Assembly: GCF_003813775.1 (NCBI RefSeq)
Contig: NZ_RPDH01000001.1
Span: forward strand, 2,232,001 to 2,296,000
Direction: 5' to 3'
Length of the DNA: 64,000 nt
Source of the DNA: Chitinophaga lutea
GTDB taxonomy: Bacteria > Bacteroidota > Bacteroidia > Chitinophagales > Chitinophagaceae
This document shows, in pieces, positions 23,606 through 32,985 of this stretch (positions are counted from its first letter, which is position 1; every line of letters starts with the position of its first letter). The notes under the pieces are model-generated. The model did no database searches. It worked only from the letters and a program-made list of their open reading frames with translations, and was not told where the DNA came from. Made by a program: the position numbers and the translations under genes.

Positions 23606-24526
23606 TTACATGAATTTATCCGCCTCTCGGTATGCCTGGATCAGCGCCATTTCGCCTTCCTTGCCGGGTTTGGCGTTGCCGTGCTCCATGCCCATCACAC
23701 CGCGGTAGCCTTTATCGTACAGGTGTTTGAAGATGTTTTTGTAATTGATCTCGCCGGTGCCGGGCTCTTTACGGCCGGGGTTATCACCGATCTGGATGTA
23801 GGCGATCTCGCTCCAGCAGAGGTCGATGTTGGCGATCAGCTGGCCTTCGTTCCGCTGCATATGGTAGATGTCGTACAGGATTTTGCAGGAGGGGCTGTTT
23901 ACTGCGCGGCAGAGCATATACGTCTGGTCGGAGGTACGCATGAAAAGGTCCGGGTTGTCGCTCAGCGGCTCCAGCACCATGGTGAGGCCGCCTTTTTCGA
24001 GGATCTCGGAGCCCCGGCGCAGCGCGTCGATCACGTGGCCGGTCTGCACCCCGATCGGGAGCTTGCGCTCGAAGTAACCCGGTACTACCGTGGCCCATTT
24101 GGCGTTGACGCGTTTGGCCAGTTCCACCGACTGTTCGCAGGCTTTGAGGAACACATCGAGGAATTCTTTTTTACCCGTGGTCAGAGAAACTTTCCAGTTG
24201 TCGCCGCCGTCTATCACAAAAACGCCCATGCGCATGTTGAGTTTGGCCAGCAGTTCGCCGATCTTGTTCTGGAGAGCGGTATCCCTTTTGAGCATGCCGT
24301 TGTCTTCGATGGAACGGAACCCCTGGTCGTGCATGAACCTGATCTGGTCCAGGAAGTCGTCGCCGGCGCTGTTTTTGAACATGCCTGCGTGCGGGGCGTA
24401 ATCCATATTGAAGGGTTTGCCGGCAGCCTGCCGGGCATCCGCTGCGGCAGCCGTTCCCGCGGAGCCGAAGGCGAGGGCTGAAAGGCCCGCCAGCGTGCTT
24501 GTTTGAAGGAAGCTTCTTCTTTCCAT
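23606..24526 (-). CDS. Tat-exported TIM-barrel isomerase (hydroxypyruvate isomerase-like)
   Basis: The 306-residue protein starts MERRSFLQTS with a twin-arginine signal ending near residue 28. It continues as an AP endonuclease 2-type TIM barrel related to hydroxypyruvate isomerase and sugar epimerases. Metal-site segments include MVLEPLSDNP, KILYDIYHMQRNEG and YIQIGDNPGRKEPGTGEI, and GVMGMEHGNAKPG is at the end. It probably isomerises or epimerises an oxidised sugar in the periplasm. The start at 24524-24526 is chosen because it opens the Tat signal directly. It is divergent from the SUMF1/Gfo-Idh pair, which also carries exported enzymes. Confidence 0.88.
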   Translation of the reverse strand: MERRSFLQTSTLAGLSALAFGSAGTAAAADARQAAGKPFNMDYAPHAGMFKNSAGDDFLDQIRFMHDQGFRSIEDNGMLKRDTALQNKIGELLAKLNMRMGVFVIDGGDNWKVSLTTGKKEFLDVFLKACEQSVELAKRVNAKWATVVPGYFERKLPIGVQTGHVIDALRRGSEILEKGGLTMVLEPLSDNPDLFMRTSDQTYMLCRAVNSPSCKILYDIYHMQRNEGQLIANIDLCWSEIAYIQIGDNPGRKEPGTGEINYKNIFKHLYDKGYRGVMGMEHGNAKPGKEGEMALIQAYREADKFM

Positions 24527-24726
24527 AATCGTGAGATAATTAGCCATCCAATTTAATAGGTTTTCAATGCAAAACCGAATGTTTTGATAAAAAATCCGGA
24601 ATTCGGGTGTTTTTCGCATTTTTTGCAACAGTCGTAACGCTTTTTTGACGTTCATAAAAAAATTATTGCTTTCAACCGCAGGAATTGATAAATTCACACG
24701 CTTTAATATTCAGCACGCTTTTACAG

Positions 24727-25692
24727 ATGATAAAGAAGACAGTGACTTTGGTGCTTGGCGGTATCATGGCCGGCACAGCAGCATACAGCCAGGCCGCACC
24801 TTTCGAGGCCTACGAACAGAAAATCCAGGGAACTGACGTTACCATCAAAATGGTTCCCATCAAAGGCGGTGAGTTCCTCCTGGGCAGCCCCGCAGGAGAA
24901 AAAGGCCGTAAAGCGGACGAAGGCCCGCAAAAGAAAGTGACCATCGACCCCTTCTGGATGGGCGCCTACGAAGTAACGTTCGACCAGTACGATTTATACG
25001 CAGATAAGGATAAAGACCAGGCGCCCCTGCCCGACGGCATGACGCGGCCCAGCCCGCCTTACATCGACCTGACCCTCGGGATGGGCAAAAGCGGCGGGTA
25101 CCCGGCCAACAGCATGAGCCAGTATGGCGCACTGATGTATTGCCGCTGGCTGTACGCGAAAACAGGCGTGTTCTACCGCCTGCCCACCGAAGCGGAATGG
25201 GAATATGCCTGCCGCGCCGGAGCCAAAACCGCCTATCCCTTCGGGAACAGCGATGCGCAACTGAAAGACTATGCCTGGACGGCCGGCAACAGCGGCGCCG
25301 TATATCATAAAGTAGGAGAACTGAAGCCCAATGCCTGGGGATTGTACGACATGCTGGGAAATGTGGCCGAGTGGACGCTCGACCAGTATGACGAAAAAGC
25401 GTACGCCAAGGCTGCCGCCGCCAACCCCTGGAACAAACCGACCGGCAAAACGCCCCGCACCGTGAAAGGGGGGAACTACGACGATACGGCTGAAAATGCC
25501 CGCTGTGCGTCCCGCCTGCAGTCGGACGAAGCCTGGAACGACCGCGACCCGCAGATCCCGAAAAGCAAGTGGTGGAACGCAGACGCGCCTTTTGTGGGCT
25601 TCCGCCTCGTACGCCCGGTAAAACAGCCCACCAAAGCCGAAGCGGAGCAGTTTTTTGCCGATGTGGTGGATAAATTTGTGGGCGCACGGTAA
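24727..25692 (+). CDS. Secreted SUMF1/FGE-fold protein
   Basis: The 321-residue product has a signal peptide (1-21). The formylglycine-generating enzyme fold follows: MVPIKGGEFLLGS, FWMGAYEVTFDQY, FYRLPTEAEWEYACRAG, YDMLGNVAEWTLD, VKGGNYDD and FVGFRLVRP. True FGEs use two cysteines near the C-terminus. Here only one is visible in that region (ENARCASR), so sulfatase activation is unlikely. Many secreted Bacteroidota members have unknown binding or enzymatic roles. The gene heads a probable two-gene unit with the Gfo/Idh gene 105 nt downstream. Confidence 0.87.
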   Translation: MIKKTVTLVLGGIMAGTAAYSQAAPFEAYEQKIQGTDVTIKMVPIKGGEFLLGSPAGEKGRKADEGPQKKVTIDPFWMGAYEVTFDQYDLYADKDKDQAPLPDGMTRPSPPYIDLTLGMGKSGGYPANSMSQYGALMYCRWLYAKTGVFYRLPTEAEWEYACRAGAKTAYPFGNSDAQLKDYAWTAGNSGAVYHKVGELKPNAWGLYDMLGNVAEWTLDQYDEKAYAKAAAANPWNKPTGKTPRTVKGGNYDDTAENARCASRLQSDEAWNDRDPQIPKSKWWNADAPFVGFRLVRPVKQPTKAEAEQFFADVVDKFVGAR

Positions 25693-25797
25693 GAACCCGC
25701 GTTTTTTTTGTAATTTCTGAGAGCGAATTGTCTATTCTATTTTTATAACACCACGGAACTCAACGCTCCGAGCAATGGTCCCGGTAAAATACCCATC

Positions 25798-27144
25798 ATG
25801 GAAAAGGAAAAAGCACAAACATTCCACGGGCAGAGTCGCAGAGACTTTGTTAAACAATCCTCCTTACTGGCGGGAGGCCTCCTGGCAGCGCCCATCATCG
25901 CAGAAGCATCCCAGGGCAATTATTTTTCCGGTGCGGCCGGAGTCATCAAAGTTGCGCTGGTGGGATGCGGCGGCCGGGGAACCGGAGCAGCCGTACAGGC
26001 GCTGAAAACCAAAGAAAACGTTCAGCTCGTTGCGATGGCGGACGCTTTCCGCGACAACCTGGATAAAAGTTTCCAGGGCATCACCGACGAATTGAAAGAT
26101 AAACCGGAGCGCATAAAAGTGCCCGAATCCAACAAATTCGTAGGGTTCGACGGTTACAAACAGGCCATTGCCCTCGCCGATGTGGTGATCCTCACCACCC
26201 CTCCGGGTTTCCGCCCCATCCACTTCGAAGAAGCGGTGAACCAGGGCAAACACATCTTCATGGAAAAACCCGTGGCCACCGACCCTGCCGGCATCGCCAA
26301 GGTACTGGCCGCCGCTGAAGTGGCGAAATCCAAAAAACTCAACGTGGTGGTGGGCCTGCAACGCCACTACCAGACGTCATACCTCGAACTGTACAAACGC
26401 CTGCAAGACGGCATCATCGGCGATATCACCTCCATCCAGGTATGGTGGAACCAGGGCGCGCTGTGGGTTCGCCCCCGCAAGCCCGAATACACCGAAATGG
26501 AATACCAGATGCGTAACTGGTATTACTTCAACTGGCTCTGCGGCGATCATATCGTGGAACAGCACATCCACAACATCGACGTGGGCAACTGGTTCATGGG
26601 CGAAACGCCCGTAACCGCCGTGGGCATGGGCGGCCGCGCCATCCGTACCGGTCCGGAAGCAGGTGAAATCTACGATCACCACTTCGTGGAATACCGTTAC
26701 AAAAACGGTGTGGTGATGAACGCACAATGCCGCCACTGGAAAGACTCCGTGAGCCGCGTGGACGAAGAGATCGTAGGCACCAAGGGCCGCATCATCTGCG
26801 ACCGCGGTGTGATCCTCGACCACAAAGGCAAAACGCTGTACCAGTTCGACAAAAAACTGACGAACCGTCCCTACCAGGCCGAGCACGACGAACTGTTCGA
26901 CGCCGTGGCGAAAGGGCAGTTCAAATATCAGGACGCCAAACGCGGCGTGGAAGCCACCATGTCTGCCATCATCGGCCGCATGGCCACGTATTCCGGCCAG
27001 TCTATCGCGTACGACAAAGCGATCACTTCCGGCATCAACCTGCAGCCCGCCAAATATGCGTTCGACGCGCCGCCGCCGGTACTGCCCGACGCCAACGGCA
27101 ACTACGCATATGCCAAACCCGGCATCACCAAATATTTCAGCTAA
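25798..27144 (+). CDS. Tat-exported Gfo/Idh/MocA family oxidoreductase
   Basis: The 448-residue protein has a twin-arginine signal (SRRDFVKQSS at 13-22). The Rossmann domain has VALVGCGGRGTGAA, the catalytic-lysine motif MEKPV, and a C-terminal substrate domain with WLCGDHIVEQHIHNIDVGNW. These NAD(P)-dependent enzymes oxidise or reduce sugars, usually with tightly held cofactor when exported. The neighbouring isomerase and second Gfo/Idh protein suggest periplasmic sugar or keto-sugar conversion. Start is the ATG at 25798. Confidence 0.92.
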   Translation: MEKEKAQTFHGQSRRDFVKQSSLLAGGLLAAPIIAEASQGNYFSGAAGVIKVALVGCGGRGTGAAVQALKTKENVQLVAMADAFRDNLDKSFQGITDELKDKPERIKVPESNKFVGFDGYKQAIALADVVILTTPPGFRPIHFEEAVNQGKHIFMEKPVATDPAGIAKVLAAAEVAKSKKLNVVVGLQRHYQTSYLELYKRLQDGIIGDITSIQVWWNQGALWVRPRKPEYTEMEYQMRNWYYFNWLCGDHIVEQHIHNIDVGNWFMGETPVTAVGMGGRAIRTGPEAGEIYDHHFVEYRYKNGVVMNAQCRHWKDSVSRVDEEIVGTKGRIICDRGVILDHKGKTLYQFDKKLTNRPYQAEHDELFDAVAKGQFKYQDAKRGVEATMSAIIGRMATYSGQSIAYDKAITSGINLQPAKYAFDAPPPVLPDANGNYAYAKPGITKYFS

Positions 27145-27166
27145 CTGATGCATATGCAAAGAAGAA

Positions 27167-27197
27167 GGGTGTTCCGCAAAACGGAGCACCCTTTTTT
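27167..27197 (+). terminator. Terminator of the Gfo/Idh gene
   Basis: The stem GGGTGTTCCG/CGGAGCACCC (27167-27176 with 27182-27191, one G-U) is followed by six T. It ends 13 nt before the dacB start. Confidence 0.85.
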
Positions 27198-27210
27198 GTA
27201 TCTTACTGCT

Positions 27211-28518
27211 ATGAGATCGTATCTATGCGCCTTCATTGCGCTCCTTTTTTACCAGGCCGCCGCAGCACAGCCCAAAGCCATCCGGCAGTGGGCCAGCCAG
27301 GACGTACTGAACGTAAAAGGGATCAGCAACGCCCATACCGGCATCTGCATTTTCGACCCCGCCACCGGTAAATACTGGCTGCAGCACCAGGCCGATAAAT
27401 TCTTCATGCCGGCTTCCAACACCAAAATATTCACGCTCTTTACGGGCCTGCAGTTGCTGGGCGATTCCCTGCCCGGCATGCGGTACGCGGAAAACGATAC
27501 GGCCGTGTTCATCCAGGCCACCGCAGACCCGTCTTTCCTGCATCCGGATTTTGCGTACCAGCCGGTGAAAGACTTTCTAACGGCAACGGATAAACGGGTA
27601 TGGTACCAGCCGGTGACGATCAGGAATAAACGCTTCGGCCCCGGATGGGCCTGGAGCGACTATGCCGATTATTACCAGCCCGAACTGAACGAATGGCCTA
27701 TGTACGGTAATGTGACCCGCATCAACATCAAAGGCCGCCAGTACAGCATCACGCCGGCCTACTTCGCCAGATCGGCGAGCCTGCAGTTTTTACCCGAGCG
27801 GTCGGCAGACGATGTGCTGGCAGACCGTGACGAACGGGAAAATCATTTTATCCTCTACATGCGGCCGAACGATGCATCGTCGCACGACTTCGAAGTGCCG
27901 TTTATTACCGGCAACCGCGACCAGCTGCTGCTGCGCCTGGCCGATACACTGCACAAGCCGGTGGGCCTGCTGCCCGCTGCCGTGGCGGGCGGGCGCCTGA
28001 TGAAAAGCATTCCGGCGGATACGCTGTTTCAGCCCATGATGCACCGCAGCGACAATTTTTTCGCGGAACAGATCCTCATGATGTGCTCGGCGGTGAAGTG
28101 GGATACGATCGATACCCGCAAGGTGATCCGTTATATGCTCGACAGCACGTTGAAAGACCTGCCCACGCCCCCCAGCTGGGTAGACGGGTCCGGTCTTTCG
28201 CGGTATAATCTTTTTACACCGGCCGACTTTGTGGGCGTGCTGCATAAAATGTATAAAACCTATCCCAAAGAACGCCTTTACCCGCTGTTCCCTTCCGGCG
28301 GCAAGGGCACGCTGCGCAACTATTACCAGGCGCTGCCGGGCCGGCTGTACGCCAAAACAGGCACCCTGAGCGGCTGTGTGGCCCTCAGCGGGTATCTCAT
28401 TACCAGGTCGGGGAAAACGCTCATTTTCAGCGTGCTGGTGAATAACCACGACACCACATCCACGGTGGTGCGCAGGGCGGTAGAGAAATTCCTCGTGCGT
28501 GTGGCCAACGGCAGTTAG
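27211..28518 (+). CDS. dacB: D-alanyl-D-alanine carboxypeptidase/endopeptidase (PBP4 type)
   Basis: This 435-residue S13 peptidase has a signal peptide (1-20) and the penicillin-binding motifs Ser69-x-x-Lys72 (PASNTK), the SxN region in DGSGLSRYN and the KTG in YAKTGTLSG. It trims pentapeptides and cleaves peptide cross-links in peptidoglycan. The ATG at 27211 opens the signal peptide, and a longer reading through the upstream terminator is rejected. It overlaps the 3' end of the convergent metalloprotease-like gene by 4 nt. Confidence 0.93.
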   Translation: MRSYLCAFIALLFYQAAAAQPKAIRQWASQDVLNVKGISNAHTGICIFDPATGKYWLQHQADKFFMPASNTKIFTLFTGLQLLGDSLPGMRYAENDTAVFIQATADPSFLHPDFAYQPVKDFLTATDKRVWYQPVTIRNKRFGPGWAWSDYADYYQPELNEWPMYGNVTRINIKGRQYSITPAYFARSASLQFLPERSADDVLADRDERENHFILYMRPNDASSHDFEVPFITGNRDQLLLRLADTLHKPVGLLPAAVAGGRLMKSIPADTLFQPMMHRSDNFFAEQILMMCSAVKWDTIDTRKVIRYMLDSTLKDLPTPPSWVDGSGLSRYNLFTPADFVGVLHKMYKTYPKERLYPLFPSGGKGTLRNYYQALPGRLYAKTGTLSGCVALSGYLITRSGKTLIFSVLVNNHDTTSTVVRRAVEKFLVRVANGS

Positions 28519-29045
28519 AAGAGGCCCGCGATCAGGAGGGGCAGCCCGATGGCGAGCAGGATGCCGTACACCAGGTCGAGCCAGAACACCGAGCCGATGG
28601 CGCCCAGCAGGATCAGGCCCATAACGGGCAGCAGCACGATCTTCAGCCATAGCGGCGTATTGTCGCCATGCCAGATGCCGTTCCACATCGTTGAAGCGTC
28701 GGTAGTGCTCGGGAAAGCATGCATGCCGATCGATACCGCGAAATAGAGCTGTATGTAATCGAAAAGGTTGCCGCTGTTGAACAGGGCCACAGGCAATGCC
28801 GCGGGGAAGGCGATCACAAAAGCGATCAGGGAGTTGATGATGAAAGGCCCCGTACCAATGAGCAGCTGATGCAGCGGCTTTTTCGGCGGTTCGTGAATGA
28901 CGTACCCCAACGGGTTATCCGCCTGGAAATATTTCACCTCGTATACGGCCACCCCGCACCAGCGGCAAAACAGTTGATGCGCCAGTTCGTGCACCACCAC
29001 GCCGGGAAAGGTAACCACGCCTATATATTGACCGGGAATCAGCAT
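28515..29045 (-). CDS. Membrane HExxH metalloprotease-like protein
   Basis: The 176-residue protein has HELAH at residues 19-23 within a hydrophobic helix, and about four further membrane segments. This fits M50-like or DUF3267-type intramembrane metalloproteases, though it is small. Further on, AFPSTTDASTMWNG could supply a third zinc ligand (Asp), by analogy with related small site-2-type proteins. Its start is 4 nt after the stop of the zinc-ribbon TPR gene, so both form an operon. The substrate is unknown. Confidence 0.75.
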   Translation of the reverse strand: MLIPGQYIGVVTFPGVVVHELAHQLFCRWCGVAVYEVKYFQADNPLGYVIHEPPKKPLHQLLIGTGPFIINSLIAFVIAFPAALPVALFNSGNLFDYIQLYFAVSIGMHAFPSTTDASTMWNGIWHGDNTPLWLKIVLLPVMGLILLGAIGSVFWLDLVYGILLAIGLPLLIAGLF

Positions 29046-29049
29046 AATC

Positions 29050-30057
29050 TTAATTTCTGTATTGAATATTGCCGTTGATAATGTTCCGCAGCAAAGCCAC
29101 CGTGCTACTGTCGTTGAAGCTTTTCAGTTCGGCTATCATGTCGTCGCGGAGTTTCGCGTTGCCGGTGAAGTGGGCCGTGAGCGCCATCGCCTCCAGCGAC
29201 CAGATATGATGCGGATCGAGGGCATACGCCTGTTGCGCGCGGGCCAGCGCCTCGTTGTCTTTTTTCCATTTCAGCAGCACTTTGCTCTGGGCCGCCAGCG
29301 CGGGAATGGACTCTGCATGAATGGCCAGCAGCTGGTTGCACACGTCGATGGCCTTCTGATATTCCCGCTGCTCGCGGTAAGCCGCGGCCTGCAAGGGATA
29401 CAACATCGCGGCTTCAGGATTTTCCATTTTTATCTCTTCGCAAAGCGCCACCGTGGCGGCATAACTGCTGTCGTTAAAGTATTCGGAGGCCAGGTGGAAC
29501 ATCACCGGCAAATCCGACTGGTGTTGCAGATGATATTTTTTGAGGACGGCGATGCGCTCTTTGACGGTAGCAGCGCTGTCGATACTGCGTTGCAGGCGCT
29601 CGTCCTGGATCATGTAATAACCCGCGATGTCCGGCAGCGAGTTGAGCTCGCTCACCAGTTCCTGTTCTTCCACGTGTTTGCCTACCCATTTTTCCAGCAC
29701 CGAATCCATGACCATAAAATGCTGGTTGTGATACGCCGCCACGGCCAGTTTGGCGGCAGACTTAAAATCTTGCGGGTAGGCGGCGGTAATTTCGCGCAGG
29801 GCGTTTTCCGCACTGATGTATTTGTGCTCCTCCAGCAGGCGGTTGGCCTTTTTGAAACGGATGTTGGCGTTGAAAACTTTCGGGAGATTAAAAAGCGAGA
29901 TCACAAACAACACGGCCACACCGGCGGCCAGCCATTTTACCCAGCCGGTGATGGGGTAGCGGCTGAGGGACTTGCGGCAGTCTGCGCACAAATCGTTCAG
30001 GTAACCGCTTTCCGGCGGCTGGAGCTCACAATGGGTACATAAAGGGGAAGAAGGCAT
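29050..30057 (-). CDS. Membrane-anchored zinc-ribbon TPR protein
   Basis: The 335-residue protein starts with a zinc ribbon (CTHCELQPPESGYLNDLC followed by ADC, residues 7-27). It then has one membrane helix (about 40-60) and a long helical region of TPR-like repeats from about residue 70 (for example MLYPLQAAAYREQREYQKAI, where paired helices recur about every 34 residues). Such proteins act as scaffolds. Translation is taken from the ATG at 30055-30057. Upstream extension crosses a terminator. It is paired with the HExxH membrane protein. Confidence 0.75.
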   Translation of the reverse strand: MPSSPLCTHCELQPPESGYLNDLCADCRKSLSRYPITGWVKWLAAGVAVLFVISLFNLPKVFNANIRFKKANRLLEEHKYISAENALREITAAYPQDFKSAAKLAVAAYHNQHFMVMDSVLEKWVGKHVEEQELVSELNSLPDIAGYYMIQDERLQRSIDSAATVKERIAVLKKYHLQHQSDLPVMFHLASEYFNDSSYAATVALCEEIKMENPEAAMLYPLQAAAYREQREYQKAIDVCNQLLAIHAESIPALAAQSKVLLKWKKDNEALARAQQAYALDPHHIWSLEAMALTAHFTGNAKLRDDMIAELKSFNDSSTVALLRNIINGNIQYRN

Positions 30058-30138
30058 AGGGATAAATTCCGTCAAAGAAAACGCTTTTTTATTGCCGCCG
30101 TGCGCCACGTTTGTGTGATTCCGGCCGGAACGCATAAA

Positions 30139-30166
30139 AAAAGCCCTCCGCACGCGGAGGGCTTTT
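30139..30166 (-). terminator. Terminator of the S46 peptidase
   Basis: The stem AAAAGCCCTCCG/CGGAGGGCTTTT (30139-30150 with 30155-30166) has a run of T on the minus strand beyond it. It lies 22 nt past the stop. Confidence 0.85.
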
Positions 30167-30187
30167 ACTAGCATGATTATCAATAGT

Positions 30188-32329
30188 TTATTTGACTATT
30201 TTCAGTTCATTGATGATGTTTCTGGCGCCGCCGAGTTTTTCGATGCACCATAAAACATACCGCACATCCACACAAATGGTGCGGTTGAGGTTTTTGTCGA
30301 ATTGCAGCTTGTGGCTCAGCGCTTCATAGTTGCCGTCGAAAGCAAGCCCGATCAGTTCGCCGTTGCCGTTGATCACCGGGGAACCGGAGTTACCGCCGGT
30401 AATGTCGTTGGTGGTGATGAAACCTACCACGAGGTCTTTCCGTTTGGCGTCCGCATACTGGCCGAAGTCTTTTTTCTTCACCAGGTCTACATAACCGGCC
30501 GGCAGATCGAACTCATAATCACCGGGCACATATTTGTCCAGCACGCCGGTGGCGGTGGTCACATAATCGTATGCCACGGCGTCGCGCGGGCTGTAAGGTT
30601 TCACCTGGCCATAGGAGAGGCGCATGGTGAAGTTCGCATCGGGGTAGCGGAACTGGCTGGGGCTGCGCTGCATTTCCCCTTTCAGGTAAAGGCGGCCCAG
30701 CTCGTTGTTTTCGGCCGTGAATTGCGTATACAGCGGCTGATATTTGCCCACATAGTTTTTCACGAAAGCGGATGCATAGGCATATGCCGGGTCGTCCTGC
30801 AGCACGGTGGCGTCAGGGTTGGCGGTGAATGCTTTCCATTTGGCTTCGTTAAAGATCATGGTGTTGGCAAATACGGATGCAGCCCATGTTTTGTAGGTTT
30901 TTTCATCCTGGAGGTCGCCGAATGATTTCAGGCTTTCATAAAAACCAACTGGATGCTGGTCTTTCGGAATGTCTGTATAATACATCATGGCGGTGGTGGC
31001 CAGGATTTTCTGGTCGCTGATTTTGTTCTCGTCTTTGAGGAAGTTGGTGCGTGCCGCGTCGGCCGCCGCCACTGCCGCTTTCACGTCGCCCTTTTTCAGG
31101 ATGGCGTTTTCCACCGCGGCGAGCGATGCTGCATATGCCGCCAGGGGAGAGCCCATTACGCCTTCCATCAGGTATACGCGCACTTTTGCGTAAGGCGCCC
31201 AGGATTTATAGATTTTTTCGTACTGCGGGAACACGTTCTCGAATTCAGGTTTGCCGGCCGCCCATTGTTTGAAGGCCGCTTCCTGTTTCTGTTTTTCTTC
31301 GAATACGTGGTATTTCAGCAATTGTTTGCTTTCCCCGTCGAAGAACTTCCAGTAGTTGGCGATGCCTGCGTAAGAAGAAGCCAGCTGCAGTTTCACGGCC
31401 GGATCTTTTTTCATTTCCTCGAACATGTATTTGAGGCGGATGTCGCGGAGGTTCACCAGGGAGGGGTTTTCCACTTCCGTTTTCAGCTTTACGCCCAGTG
31501 AGGTTTCGTAGCGGTTGGTGCCGCCGGGGTAACCGAAGATCATGGCGTAATCGTTTTCTTTCACGCCTTTGATGGAAACGGGGAGGAAGTGTTTCGGTTT
31601 GAGGGGAACGTTATCGGCCGCATAGTCTGCGGGTTTGCCGTCTTTACCGGCATATACGCGGAACACGGAGAAGTCGCCGGTGTGGCGGGGCCACTCCCAG
31701 TTGTCCGTATCGCCGCCGAATTTGCCCACGCTTTCCGGCGGGGTGCCCACGAGGCGGATATCTTTATATCGCTCGTACACGAACATGAGGTACTGGTTGC
31801 CTCTGAACATGGGGTTCACGCGCGCTTCGTAGCCGGTGCCTTCGGTGGCCGCCTTGATAATGTCTGCCGTGGCGGCCTGCAGTTTTGCGTTACGGTCCGC
31901 CGTGGTAGCGCCTTTAAGCGCTTCTTCCACTTTGGCCGTTACGTCTTCCACGCGTACCAGGAACTGTACGGAGAGGCCTTTGGAGGGGATTTCCTGTGCC
32001 TGGCTTTTGGCGTAGAAGCCGTCGCGCAGGTAGTTATTTTCTACGGAGCTGGCGCTGGCGATGGCGCCGTAGCCGCAGTGATGGTTGGTAAAAATGAGAC
32101 CCTGGTTGCTCACGATTTCCCCGGTACAGCCGCCGCCGAAAATAATGATGGCGTCTTTCATGGAGGATTTGTTGATACTGTAAAGCTGCTCTTTGGAAAG
32201 TTTCAGCCCTTTCTTCACCATGTCTGCATACACCTGCTGGCCCAGCAGGTATGGCAGCCACATGCCTTCATCGGCTTTCACCAGCTTTACAGACAGCAAA
32301 AGCAGCAGCAGGAATAGATTTTTCTTCAT
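30188..32329 (-). CDS. S46 family dipeptidyl-peptidase, DPP7-like
   Basis: S46 enzymes remove dipeptides from the N-terminus of peptides in the periplasm of asaccharolytic and peptide-using Bacteroidota. The 713-residue protein has a signal peptide (1-19). The catalytic His is in TNHHCGYG, the Asp in GDTDNWEWPRHTGDF and the Ser in TGGNSGSPVIN. The specificity position is Gly in LAFDGN, as in DPP7 (hydrophobic or broad P1). DPP11 has Arg there and prefers Asp/Glu. The length agrees with DPP7. A perfect TAGGTTTG promoter element lies upstream. A POT peptide carrier is encoded 2.8 kb away. Confidence 0.95.
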   Translation of the reverse strand: MKKNLFLLLLLLSVKLVKADEGMWLPYLLGQQVYADMVKKGLKLSKEQLYSINKSSMKDAIIIFGGGCTGEIVSNQGLIFTNHHCGYGAIASASSVENNYLRDGFYAKSQAQEIPSKGLSVQFLVRVEDVTAKVEEALKGATTADRNAKLQAATADIIKAATEGTGYEARVNPMFRGNQYLMFVYERYKDIRLVGTPPESVGKFGGDTDNWEWPRHTGDFSVFRVYAGKDGKPADYAADNVPLKPKHFLPVSIKGVKENDYAMIFGYPGGTNRYETSLGVKLKTEVENPSLVNLRDIRLKYMFEEMKKDPAVKLQLASSYAGIANYWKFFDGESKQLLKYHVFEEKQKQEAAFKQWAAGKPEFENVFPQYEKIYKSWAPYAKVRVYLMEGVMGSPLAAYAASLAAVENAILKKGDVKAAVAAADAARTNFLKDENKISDQKILATTAMMYYTDIPKDQHPVGFYESLKSFGDLQDEKTYKTWAASVFANTMIFNEAKWKAFTANPDATVLQDDPAYAYASAFVKNYVGKYQPLYTQFTAENNELGRLYLKGEMQRSPSQFRYPDANFTMRLSYGQVKPYSPRDAVAYDYVTTATGVLDKYVPGDYEFDLPAGYVDLVKKKDFGQYADAKRKDLVVGFITTNDITGGNSGSPVINGNGELIGLAFDGNYEALSHKLQFDKNLNRTICVDVRYVLWCIEKLGGARNIINELKIVK

Positions 32330-32354
32330 ATTTGCAGGTTTTGTAAAAGAGGCC

Positions 32355-32362
32355 CAAACCTA
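32355..32362 (-). promoter_or_regulatory. -7 promoter element (TAGGTTTG) of the S46 peptidase
   Basis: Exact TAnnTTTG on the minus strand, 25 nt upstream of the start codon. Confidence 0.5.
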
Positions 32363-32484
32363 GCGATTTTTTTGAAATTAGCCCCGCCGCCCATGAATTT
32401 AGCGCCCCGGTCAACAATTATTCCGCCTGTGGCGTTAAAGTGGCTTGAGAATTGTATAAGCATCATGCACCCAAAACCAATACT

Positions 32485-32961
32485 ATGAAGCAGTTATTAT
32501 TAACAGGCATTGTTGCCGCGTCCCTGCTGGCCTGGGGCTGCCAGGGCACCAGCAAACAGGCGGCCAGCGACACGTCGGCCGCCGTCACCCCCGCCCAGAC
32601 CAGTGCGGAGCCCGCCTGGAAACTGGAAGGCACCAAATGGAAACTGAAGGAGTTCCCCTCCAACCCCATGGAAATACCGGCCGGCGATAAAGACATCTAT
32701 ATGCAGTTTACCGACACCTCTTCGGAAGTGCGGGGATTTTTAGGCTGCAACGGCTTCGGCGGCAAATACCTGGCCACCCCCAACGGCGACCTGCAGATCA
32801 CCAATGTGATCTCCACCCAGATGGCCTGCGAGCGCCTCAACATCGAAAACGCGTTCGGCAAGGCGATGGAGGCAACCAGCAAATACACCATCGAAAAAGA
32901 CCTGCTGCGCCTCCAGAAGGGAGACTCCATCCTGGCTACTTTCACGGCCTTGAAACCGTAA
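32485..32961 (+). CDS. META-domain lipoprotein
   Basis: The 158-residue protein has a lipoprotein signal (LLAWGCQG, Cys at about 19) and a META (HslJ-like) domain. The domain is recognised from WKLEGTKWKLKEF, MQFTDTSSEVRGFLGCNGF and ISTQMACERLNIENAF. META proteins are linked to stress tolerance and motility in other bacteria, but no biochemical role is known. It is followed after 24 nt by a second lipoprotein, probably in one operon ended by the terminator at 33458. Confidence 0.88.
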   Translation: MKQLLLTGIVAASLLAWGCQGTSKQAASDTSAAVTPAQTSAEPAWKLEGTKWKLKEFPSNPMEIPAGDKDIYMQFTDTSSEVRGFLGCNGFGGKYLATPNGDLQITNVISTQMACERLNIENAFGKAMEATSKYTIEKDLLRLQKGDSILATFTALKP

Positions 32962-32985
32962 TATCGATCATCTAAAACCAAACAT

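Noticed and set aside
24727..25692. Sulfatase-activating role of the SUMF1-like protein
   Set aside because: Only one cysteine is visible where FGE has its catalytic pair, and no sulfatase gene lies in the window.
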